This document shows positions 57,345 to 64,000 of a DNA stretch of 64,000 nucleotides, in pieces. Below the pieces are notes generated by a model. The model did not search any database. It had not been told where the DNA came from and saw only the letters and a list, made by a program, of their open reading frames with translations. The stretch comes from CF-13 sp036782775 (GTDB lineage Bacteria > Chloroflexota > Dormibacteria > CF-121), in assembly GCA_036782775.1 (NCBI GenBank), contig DAIPYJ010000006.1, positions 12,914 through 76,913 on the forward strand, given 5' to 3'. Position 1 is the first letter of the stretch, and every line of letters begins with the position of its first letter. A program made the position numbers and the translations under genes.

Positions 57345-57482
57345 AAAAGATCTATGTCCTCGATACGCCGGCCCGCCGGCCGACGCGAGCCGCGCGGAAC
57401 GTGCGATGCGAGCGTTTGAGGCGTTACGTTCGTGTCGAGGCTGTGCGCCGATGAAAAAGATCTATGTCCTCGACACGAACGT
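57341..57482 (+). repeat. Duplicated phoH start with inserted DNA and 15-bp inverted repeat
   Basis: The first 23 bases of phoH occur at 57341-57363 and again, 110 bases on, at 57451-57473; one mismatch (synonymous GAT/GAC) is followed by three more matches. In addition 57426-57440 is a perfect 15-bp inverted copy of 57468-57482. The start codon of the intact gene lies in the 27-base loop between the arms. The first copy opens a 37-codon frame that ends on the second ATG. Confidence 0.85.
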
Positions 57483-58773
57483 CTTGCTGCACGATCCGAA
57501 CGCGATCTTCTCGTTCGAAGACAACCAGATCGTGATCCCGCTCGCGGTCATCGAAGAGGTGGACGGCCAGAAACGCCGGCAGGACGAGGTCGGCCGTCAC
57601 GCCAGGGTGGTCGCCCACTATCTCGACGAGCTTCGCGCCCAGGGCAAGCTGTCCGAGGGCGTCGGCCTGGTGTCGGGTGGAAACCTGCGGGTTCAGCTCA
57701 AGCACGAAGAATCCCGGCTGCTGCCGAACGACCTCGATCCGCGCAAGGCGGACAACCAGGTGATCGCCCTGACGCTGCAGCTACGGTCGGAGAGCAACGG
57801 CACGCCGGTGATCCTGGTCAGCAAGGACATCAACGTGCGGGTCAAGGCGGACGCGTTGAATCTCCAGGCGCAGGACTACGAGACCGACAAGATGGTCCTC
57901 AAAGAGGGCGACCTCTACGACGGCATGACGACGCTGACATTGTCACCCGAAGAGATCGAGGCCTTCAATAAAGCCAACGTCTATCAACCCTCCAACGGCC
58001 GTCTTTATATGAACCAGTTCGTTCATTTCAAGTCGCAGAACGGGACCAAGTCGAGCGCGCTCGGGCGGTACGATGCCACCAACCGCCAGGTGGTGGCGCT
58101 CGCCCCGATCAAAAAGGAGATCTGGGGCATCCAGCCGAAGAACCTGGGGCAGCGATTTGCCTTCGACATCCTGCTCGACGATCGCGTGCCGCTCGTGACC
58201 CTGACCGGACAGGCGGGGACCGGCAAGACGCTCCTCGCGCTCGCGGCGGGGCTGAGCAAGGTTCTCGACCAGCACCGATACCGGCGGTTGCTCGTGACGC
58301 GGCCCGTCATCCCGATGGGAAAGGACGTCGGCTACCTTCCCGGTGACAAGGACGAGAAGCTGCGACCGTGGATGCAGCCGATCTATGACAACCTCGAGTA
58401 CCTGATGGGCTGTATCTACAAGGAGCAGATGGCCGCCGACATGATCCGGCACATCCAGGACAAAGGCATCTTCGAGGCCGAGGCGCTGACCTACATTCGG
58501 GGGCGGAGCATCCCGCAGCAGTTCATCATCGTCGACGAGGCGCAGAACCTGACCCCGCACGAGGTGAAGACGATCGTGTCACGAGCAGGGGAGGGGACAA
58601 AAATCGTCCTGACCGGCGACCCCAACCAGATCGATCATCCCTATCTGGATTTCCGCAGCAACGGGCTCTGCTACGCGATCGAAAAATTCAAGAACAATCC
58701 CCTCGCCGGGCATGTCACGCTGACGAAGGGCCAGCGCTCGGAGCTCGCCGAACTCGCCGCAAAGCTGCTCTAG
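57451..58773 (+). CDS. PIN-PhoH fusion ATPase/ribonuclease (PhoH2 type)
   Basis: 440 residues. The N-terminal PIN domain has YVLDTNVLLHDP, VIEEVDGQKR, RKADNQVIALT and VSKDINVRVKAD, giving the acidic nuclease cluster. The C-terminal PhoH domain has Walker A LTGQAGTGKTLLALAAG near 253 and Walker B FIIVDEAQNLTPHEVKT near 352. Characterised PhoH2 proteins are ATP-dependent RNA helicase/ribonucleases. ATG 57451 gives the normal N-terminus. The leading region is duplicated and folded (57341-57482). Confidence 0.93.
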   Translation: MKKIYVLDTNVLLHDPNAIFSFEDNQIVIPLAVIEEVDGQKRRQDEVGRHARVVAHYLDELRAQGKLSEGVGLVSGGNLRVQLKHEESRLLPNDLDPRKADNQVIALTLQLRSESNGTPVILVSKDINVRVKADALNLQAQDYETDKMVLKEGDLYDGMTTLTLSPEEIEAFNKANVYQPSNGRLYMNQFVHFKSQNGTKSSALGRYDATNRQVVALAPIKKEIWGIQPKNLGQRFAFDILLDDRVPLVTLTGQAGTGKTLLALAAGLSKVLDQHRYRRLLVTRPVIPMGKDVGYLPGDKDEKLRPWMQPIYDNLEYLMGCIYKEQMAADMIRHIQDKGIFEAEALTYIRGRSIPQQFIIVDEAQNLTPHEVKTIVSRAGEGTKIVLTGDPNQIDHPYLDFRSNGLCYAIEKFKNNPLAGHVTLTKGQRSELAELAAKLL

Positions 58774-58783
58774 CATTTAGTCC

Positions 58784-61525
58784 GTGGACCGCACCTACGT
58801 CGCGCTCGATCTCGAGACGACGGGGCTCTCGCCGCGGATCGACCGCATGATCGAGGTCGGGGCGGTCCGTTTTCGAGGTCAGGAGGTGCTCGCCACCTTT
58901 CAGTCGCTGGTGCGACCGGAGGTGGCCATTCCGCGAGCGGTCCAGGAGCTCACCGGAATTCGCGATGCGGACGTCGCGGCCGCTCCCCACCCCGAAGCGG
59001 TGCTGGCAGAGCTCATCGATTTCGTCGGCGACAGCGCCGTCGTCGCCCACAGTGGGAATTTCGATCTTTCATTTCTGACGGACGGCGAAACGGAGTCACG
59101 CTACCAGCTCTTCGACACGCTGGACCTGGCCCGGATCCTGCTGCCGACCGCCCCCAGCCACAGCCTGCCGCATCTTTCGCGGCAGCTGGGTCTGGCCCAC
59201 CCTCATCCACATCGCGCCCTCTCGGACGCCGACGCGGCTCGCCAACTCTTTCTCCACCTGCGTGAGTTCAGCCGCGGCTTTCCACGCGAGCTGCTCGAGC
59301 AAATGGTCGATGTGGCACGCGATTGGCCGCATCCGCTTCGCGATTTCGTCCTGGAAGTCGACGCCAGCGGGCCCAGCGGGTTCACCAGTCTCGCCTCAAC
59401 GGTCGCCCCGACCGATGAAATGCCTCGAGACGGCCACCCGACGACGGACCCACAGCTGATCCGGCAATTGCTGGGTCCGGAAGGGCCGATGGCGGCGCTG
59501 CTTGGCGACTACGAGTTGCGCGAATCCCAGCTGCAGATGGCGCTCGCCATCGCCCAGCTGTATCAGCGGGGCGGACGGCTCATGGTGGAGGCCGGACCGG
59601 GGACCGGAAAGTCTCTCGCGTACCTGGTGCCCGCGCTGCACCATGCCGCCGCCACCGGCGAGCGCGTCGTGGTCGCCACCAACACGATCACCCTGCAGGA
59701 GCAGCTCTTCTGGAAGGACCTGCCCTTCATCCGAAGCTGGCTGCCCTTCGACTTCAAGGCGTCGCTGCTCAAGGGCCGAGCGAATTACCTCAGCCTGCGG
59801 CGCTGGCAGCGCTATCTCAACAGCCCGAGCCGGCGGGCCGATGGAAGTTGGTTCGACGAGGAGCTGAAGTTCAAGCTGCGGATGCTGGTCTGGTTGGCGC
59901 AAACGCAGAATGGCGATCGTTCGGAGATCAAGCTGAACGGGCTCGACGAGCTCTTCTGGCTGCGCGCGGCCTCGACTGCCGACGACTGCCTTGCCGGGCA
60001 TTGCGAGAATTTCAAGACGCAACGCTGCTTCTACTGGAACAGCCGCCATGCAGCGCACGACGCCGATCTGATCGTCACCAACCACGCGCTCTTGCTTGCC
60101 GACGCGCTTGCCGGTGGCAGCGTGCTGCCGCCGCACGACCACGTGATCGTCGACGAGGCGCATCAGCTGGAAGAGACCGCCGTCGAGGCGCTGACCGACC
60201 GGGTTGGCGAGCTCGAGTTGCTCGAGAGCCTGGATGGGACGCTGACCTGGTTTCGCGCCGCCATCGGGCCACCTTCGGAGGCGATCCGTTCGGCGGCCGC
60301 CGAGTGCCGCGATGCCATCCACGTTTTCTTTCTGGAAGCCCGAACCGTTCTGACCCAGCGTCAGCCCGAGGTCCCCAGCCGCCCGAACCGCGAGGAGGCA
60401 ATCATTCTCGAGGCCGGCGCCCGCCAGCAGGCGGATCTCGTCGCTCTTGGCCCACTTGCGGGAAAGATCGCTGACGCCAACGCGGCGTTACGTCGCGCCC
60501 TGGACGAGGGTGGTGGCCAGCTGCCCATCGACGCCAGTCCTTATGCCGAGCGAGAGTTCGACCTGTTTGTGGCCCAGTTACAGAAGCGGGTCGATCTCCT
60601 GGTCGAAGCCATGTTGCGGCCGCAGCTGAGCCGGCTGTACTGGATCGGCGCCGAGCGCCGCTCCGGGCGTGCGCTGATCGAGGGAGCGCCGACCAACGCC
60701 GGCCGCGAGCTGCACGCGCGAGCCTTCAGTGAGAAGGAGACGGTGATCTTCACTTCCGCCACCATGGCGGTGTCCGAGTCGTTCTCTTATTTCAAACGCG
60801 GTGTCGGGCTGGAGGCGTTTAGCGCCCACGAGCTCGTCCTGCCGTCACCGTTCGACTACCTCTCGCAGGCGCTTCTCTGTCTGCCGACCGATCTTTTCGA
60901 ACTCGACGATCCGCGGTTCGTCGATCAGGTCGCGACCGTGGTCGGCGAGATCGCCGAAACCATCGACGGCCGTACGCTCGTCCTGTTCACCTCGCACCAG
61001 CAGCTGCGGGACGTCGCGGACCGTCTTCGGCCGCGAATGGCGCGTAGCCATCTGGGCTTGCTGGCCCAGAACCTTGACGGGACCCGACGCCAGCTGCTGA
61101 TCCAGTTCCAGGAGCACCCCCGGCAGGTGCTGCTGGGAACCAGCAGTTTCTGGGAAGGCATCGACGTCCCGGGTGATGCCCTCTCCTGCGTCGTGATCGT
61201 CCGCCTCCCATTCCGCGTGCCGAGCGATCCCATGCAGCGCGCGCGCAGTGCCAACCTCACGGACCCGTTCGGCGAGCTCGCGCTCCCGGAGGCCGTGCTT
61301 CGCCTGAAGCAGGGCTTCGGGCGGTTGATTCGGCGGCAGAGCGATCGTGGCGCCGTGGTCCTGATGGACCACCGGATTGCGAACCGCCGCTACGGACAGG
61401 CGTTTCTCGACGCCCTTCCGCGGGCCGCCGTCGAGGTCGGGACCTGCGAGGCAATGGCGCCCGCGATCGGCCAGTGGCTTGCGCCTCGCTACGGTTCGGC
61501 GCTCGGCCGGCTGGCACAAGCATGA
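58784..61525 (+). CDS. dinG: DinG-type helicase with N-terminal DEDDh exonuclease
   Basis: 913 residues. The first 180 form a DnaQ-like exonuclease: VALDLETTGL (ExoI), HSGNFDLSFL (ExoII) and HRALSDADAARQLF (ExoIII), all acidic residues intact. The rest is an XPD/DinG superfamily 2 helicase with VEAGPGTGKSLAYLVPAL, VIVDEAHQLEET, SATMAVSESF and GFGRLIRRQSDRG. Only three Cys (CLAGHCENFKTQRC) sit at the expected iron-sulfur position. Firmicute DinG shares this fusion. It starts with GTG and overlaps the nitrilase gene. Confidence 0.92.
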   Translation: MDRTYVALDLETTGLSPRIDRMIEVGAVRFRGQEVLATFQSLVRPEVAIPRAVQELTGIRDADVAAAPHPEAVLAELIDFVGDSAVVAHSGNFDLSFLTDGETESRYQLFDTLDLARILLPTAPSHSLPHLSRQLGLAHPHPHRALSDADAARQLFLHLREFSRGFPRELLEQMVDVARDWPHPLRDFVLEVDASGPSGFTSLASTVAPTDEMPRDGHPTTDPQLIRQLLGPEGPMAALLGDYELRESQLQMALAIAQLYQRGGRLMVEAGPGTGKSLAYLVPALHHAAATGERVVVATNTITLQEQLFWKDLPFIRSWLPFDFKASLLKGRANYLSLRRWQRYLNSPSRRADGSWFDEELKFKLRMLVWLAQTQNGDRSEIKLNGLDELFWLRAASTADDCLAGHCENFKTQRCFYWNSRHAAHDADLIVTNHALLLADALAGGSVLPPHDHVIVDEAHQLEETAVEALTDRVGELELLESLDGTLTWFRAAIGPPSEAIRSAAAECRDAIHVFFLEARTVLTQRQPEVPSRPNREEAIILEAGARQQADLVALGPLAGKIADANAALRRALDEGGGQLPIDASPYAEREFDLFVAQLQKRVDLLVEAMLRPQLSRLYWIGAERRSGRALIEGAPTNAGRELHARAFSEKETVIFTSATMAVSESFSYFKRGVGLEAFSAHELVLPSPFDYLSQALLCLPTDLFELDDPRFVDQVATVVGEIAETIDGRTLVLFTSHQQLRDVADRLRPRMARSHLGLLAQNLDGTRRQLLIQFQEHPRQVLLGTSSFWEGIDVPGDALSCVVIVRLPFRVPSDPMQRARSANLTDPFGELALPEAVLRLKQGFGRLIRRQSDRGAVVLMDHRIANRRYGQAFLDALPRAAVEVGTCEAMAPAIGQWLAPRYGSALGRLAQA

Positions 61526-62394
61526 CCGGAGACGGTCGCTTGCGGGTTGCCCTGGCGCAGATGGATCCGGCGCTCGGCGACCGCGACCGCAATCTCGAGC
61601 AGCATCGCGATTGGATCCGGCAGGCGAAAGAGGCCGGAGCCGACCTGGTGGTCTTTCCCGAGCTGAGCCTGACCGGATACTTCCTGAAGGACCTGGTTCC
61701 GGAAAACGCGCTGCAGCTCGATCATCCGATGATCCGCGAACTCGGCCGGCTGGCGAGCGATCTCGACGTGGTCGCGGGCGCCGTCATGGAGGATCCGGAC
61801 CATCGGTACTTCAATGCCAGCCTCTACTTCAGCCGTGGCGAGCTCAGCCATATGCACCGCAAGGTCTATCTCCCAACCTACGGCATGTTCGACGAGCAGC
61901 GGTACTTCGCGGCTGGCGATCGCTTTCGCAGTTTCAAGACAGCCTTCGGCCGCGCTGGCATGCTGGTCTGTGAGGACATCTGGCACCTCTCCAGCGCCTA
62001 CATCCTCAGCCTGGAAGGCGTGGACCTGATCATCTGTGTCTCAGCCAGCCCTGGCCGGGGCATCACGACGGATGAGCGGCTGGGGACCGCCGAATCCTAT
62101 GGGCTCGTCTGCCGGACGTATGCGCAATTTCTGACCACGTTTTTTCTCTACTGCAACCGAGTCGGCTACGAGGACGGGGCCAACTTCTGGGGCGGCTCGA
62201 TGGTGATTGGCCCAAACGGCGACATCATCGCCCAGGAGGAGGACGCGGACGAGGCGCTGGTGGTGGCGACCCTCGACCTTGGCGACGTGCGACGGAACCG
62301 GCTCGCCAACCCGCTGCTGAGAGATGAGAAGCTCGAGCTCACCATCAATGAGCTTCGTCGCGTCTGGCATGAGCGCACCCGCAAGCCTTACTGA
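61522..62394 (+). CDS. Nitrilase-superfamily amidohydrolase, probable glutaminase subunit of NAD synthetase
   Basis: 290 residues. The carbon-nitrogen hydrolase triad is intact: Glu in VVFPELSLTGY, Lys in HRKVYLPTYGMFDE and Cys in MLVCEDIWHL. The sequence resembles the N-terminal glutaminase domain of glutamine-dependent NAD synthetase. It overlaps nadE by 26 bases, so the two are probably subunits of one activity supplying ammonia from glutamine. ATG 61522 overlaps the dinG stop. Confidence 0.88.
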   Translation: MTGDGRLRVALAQMDPALGDRDRNLEQHRDWIRQAKEAGADLVVFPELSLTGYFLKDLVPENALQLDHPMIRELGRLASDLDVVAGAVMEDPDHRYFNASLYFSRGELSHMHRKVYLPTYGMFDEQRYFAAGDRFRSFKTAFGRAGMLVCEDIWHLSSAYILSLEGVDLIICVSASPGRGITTDERLGTAESYGLVCRTYAQFLTTFFLYCNRVGYEDGANFWGGSMVIGPNGDIIAQEEDADEALVVATLDLGDVRRNRLANPLLRDEKLELTINELRRVWHERTRKPY

Positions 62395-63223
62395 GCCGGT
62401 CTTCGCGCCGCTCGCGATCAATGCCGAGCTGGTGCGCCGCATCCTCATCGGCTTCCTCCAGAACGAAGTCCGCAAGGTGGGCTTCCAGCGTGTCGTCTTG
62501 AACCTCAGCGGTGGCGTCGACTCGAGCCTGGTCGCAATCCTGGCGGCCGAAGCGCTTGGGCCCGACAACGTGATGGCATTGATCCTCCCCTACAAGAGCA
62601 GCGACCCAAAAAGCCGGGCCGACGCGTTGGAGGTGGTCGAGCAGCTCAAGATCCATCACCTCGAGATCGACATCACGCCGCAGATCGACGCCTACTTCGC
62701 CCGGTTTCCGGAGGCCGACCAGGTCCGGCGGGGCAACAAGATGGCGCGCGAGCGGATGACGATCGCGTATGACCAATCCTGGGTCTGGCGCGGCCTCGTG
62801 CTGGGCACCAGCAATAAGACCGAGCTGCTGTTGGGCTACGGCACCATCTACGGCGACATGGCGAGCGCCATCAACCCGATCGGCGACCTTTATAAGTCAC
62901 AGGTCTGGCAGCTCGCCGATGCCGTCGGCGTGCCAACCGCGATCGTGCAGAAAGCGCCGTCGGCGGACCTCTGGGCCGGGCAGTCGGACGAGACCGAGCT
63001 CGGCTTCCAGTACCGGCTGATCGACCGGCTGCTCTATTACCTGGTCGATCAACGCTATTCGATCGAAGAGGTCAATCGCCTGGGCTTTGACCCGACCTTT
63101 GTCGAGCAGATCGTTCGCCGGGTGCGAGACAACCAGTACAAGCGCCGCCTGCCGGTGATCGCGAAACTGTCGTCCCGCACCATCGACCGTGACTTCCGTT
63201 ATCCCCGCGACTGGGGACATTGA
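62369..63223 (+). CDS. nadE: NAD(+) synthetase, synthase domain only
   Basis: 284 residues. PP-loop motif LNLSGGVDSSLVAILAAEAL, LILPYKSSDPKSRADAL, LGTSNKTELLLGYGTIYGD and PSADLWAGQSDETELGF are NadE landmarks. It adenylates and amidates deamido-NAD. It has no fused glutaminase; the preceding overlapping gene provides one. ATG 62369 is the closest start to the domain. Its stop is in frame with the rsmI frame. Confidence 0.94.
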   Translation: MSAPASLTEPVFAPLAINAELVRRILIGFLQNEVRKVGFQRVVLNLSGGVDSSLVAILAAEALGPDNVMALILPYKSSDPKSRADALEVVEQLKIHHLEIDITPQIDAYFARFPEADQVRRGNKMARERMTIAYDQSWVWRGLVLGTSNKTELLLGYGTIYGDMASAINPIGDLYKSQVWQLADAVGVPTAIVQKAPSADLWAGQSDETELGFQYRLIDRLLYYLVDQRYSIEEVNRLGFDPTFVEQIVRRVRDNQYKRRLPVIAKLSSRTIDRDFRYPRDWGH

Positions 63224-63235
63224 GGCACGGCGGCC

Positions 63236-63922
63236 ATCGGGACGCTCTTCCTGGTTGCCACGCCCATCGGCAACCTCGACGACATGACGCTCCGCGGACT
63301 GCACGTCCTCGAGTCGGTGCCGCTGATCGCGGCCGAGGACACCAGGCACACGCTCAAGCTCCTGACACACTTTGGGCTACGGCGGCCGCTGATCAGCCTT
63401 CACGCCCACAACGAGGCTCGCCAGCTGGAGAGCATCCTCGGCCGGCTGGCGCAGCATGACGTCGCGCTCGTCTCCGACGCCGGCACGCCCGCGCTCTCGG
63501 ATCCGGGCGTCCGATTGGTGAGCGCGGCAGTGAGCGCCGGCTATCCGGTGGTGCCCATCCCAGGACCATCGGCGGTGCTAGCGGCGCTGGTCACCTCGGG
63601 GCTGCCCACCAATCAGTTCACCTTCCTCGGGTTCCTGCCGCGAAAACGCGGCGAGCTCGAGCGCGTCCTGGGCGACGCCGGCGAGGCGAAACGGACCTTT
63701 GTCTTCTTCGAATCGCCGCATCGGCTGCTAAAAACGTTGTCTATAATGGCCACCGTCCTCGGCCCCCGCTCGCTGGTGGTGGCGCGGGAGATCACCAAGG
63801 TCCACGAGGAATTCGTTCGTGGAACACCGGCGACGCTCCTGGAGCACTTCGAGAAATCCCCACCCCGCGGCGAGCTGACGGTCGTGGTCGCCGGCAGTGA
63901 TTGGAAAGGATCAAATGCCTAA
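63236..63922 (+). CDS. rsmI: 16S rRNA 2'-O-ribose C1402 methyltransferase RsmI, ATC start
   Basis: 228 residues. The N-terminal substrate motif GTLFLVATPIGNLDD is followed by LIAAEDTRHTLKLL, LVSDAGTPALSDPG, PIPGPSAVLAALV and a C-terminal GELTVVVAG. The frame is bounded by the in-frame nadE stop (63221-63223). The only codons before the motif are GGC ACG GCG GCC ATC, so ATC 63236, immediately before GGG, replaces the usual initiator. The first ATG (63284) would remove the whole motif. Confidence 0.93.
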   Translation: MGTLFLVATPIGNLDDMTLRGLHVLESVPLIAAEDTRHTLKLLTHFGLRRPLISLHAHNEARQLESILGRLAQHDVALVSDAGTPALSDPGVRLVSAAVSAGYPVVPIPGPSAVLAALVTSGLPTNQFTFLGFLPRKRGELERVLGDAGEAKRTFVFFESPHRLLKTLSIMATVLGPRSLVVAREITKVHEEFVRGTPATLLEHFEKSPPRGELTVVVAGSDWKGSNA

Positions 63923-64000
63923 GTTCTACGTGACCACCGCCATCGTCTATCCCAACTCGGCGCCGCACCTGGGCTTCATCTACGAGCTGGTTGGCACCGA
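63915..64000 (+). CDS. metG: Methionyl-tRNA synthetase, N-terminal fragment
   Basis: The frame runs off the window. The visible 28 residues, FYVTTAIVYPNSAPHLGFIY, contain the class I synthetase start with the HLGF version of HIGH. GGAAAGGA precedes ATG 63915 by a few bases. It overlaps the rsmI end by eight bases; rsmI-metG adjacency is common. Confidence 0.88.
   Translation, partial: MPKFYVTTAIVYPNSAPHLGFIYELVGT

Noticed and set aside
57341..57453. A real 37-residue protein from the first phoH start copy
   Set aside because: Apart from the copied MKKIYVLDT, the rest is Arg-rich and looks like unconstrained sequence; treated as part of the duplication.
63741..63746. TATAAT within rsmI as a metG promoter
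   Set aside because: No -35 at acceptable distance; coding sequence explains it.
1..64000. tRNA genes, rRNA, CRISPR arrays, insertion sequences, integrases
   Set aside because: None could be supported by reading; no clustered repeats or transposase-like frames were seen.

Overview
This window is a gene-dense, high-GC bacterial chromosome segment. It has about 59 supported protein genes and no rRNA, tRNA, CRISPR array or transposase that I could recognise. Nearly everything reads on the + strand, mostly with start/stop overlaps of the ATGA or GTGA type. Gene content and order (smc-ftsY, ylxM-ffh-rpsP-khpA-rimM-trmD-rplS-rnhB-yraN, comM-dprA-topA-rpsB-tsf-pyrH-frr-uppS-cdsA-dxr-rseP-ispG-proS, alaS...ruvX-DUF1292-mltG, scpA-scpB-rluB-cmk-plsC) fit a terrabacterial lineage such as Chloroflexota or Dormibacterota. 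That assignment is inference from gene content, the B/F-type sigma factor with RsbW, EF-Ts length and GC, not from a marker search.

Layout. 1-1.1 kb: the end of an ABC importer ATPase and a VOC protein. 1.2-10.9 kb: chromosome segregation (smc), SRP targeting (ftsY, ylxM, ffh) and ribosome/tRNA maturation genes. 10.9-13.6 kb: a minus-strand accessory block (Nudix, zinc ribbon, hexapeptide transferase, DUF222-HNH nuclease) that splits yraN from comM. The nuclease has a consensus sigma-70 promoter with a perfect LexA/SOS palindrome in its spacer. 13.7-29 kb: DNA uptake and processing, topoisomerase I, translation factors, and undecaprenyl/CDP-DAG/MEP-pathway genes. 29-38 kb: Rel, a Pro-rich secreted protein, a large GGDEF sensor, HisRS and AspRS. 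38-44.4 kb: small membrane proteins, RsbW and SigB, AlaRS, and an FtsA/PilM-like ATPase. 44.5-51.9 kb: a baseplate-J-like membrane protein, ruvX, mltG, a degenerate AroE, prepilin peptidase, efp, nusB and xseB. 51.9-64 kb: tlyA, nadK, scpAB, rluB, cmk, plsC, PIN-PhoH, DinG, a split NAD synthetase, rsmI and the start of metG.

Two window-wide patterns deserve attention. First, several conserved genes have no ATG, GTG or TTG in frame where the family start must lie. rsmI and rluB are boxed in by an in-frame stop and offer ATC exactly where Met is expected; mltG and yraN offer CTG; sigB offers ATA behind a well-spaced GAGGA; cdsA offers ATC six bases after GGAGGAGG. Second, many transcription units show a TANNNT-like -10 hexamer only about 6-12 bases before the start codon and no Shine-Dalgarno, which suggests leaderless mRNAs. 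Other notable structures are a 110-bp duplication plus 15-bp inverted repeat around the phoH start codon, a 9-bp inverted repeat around the ylxM start, and a 38-bp perfectly alternating pyrimidine-purine tract in dprA upstream of topA.
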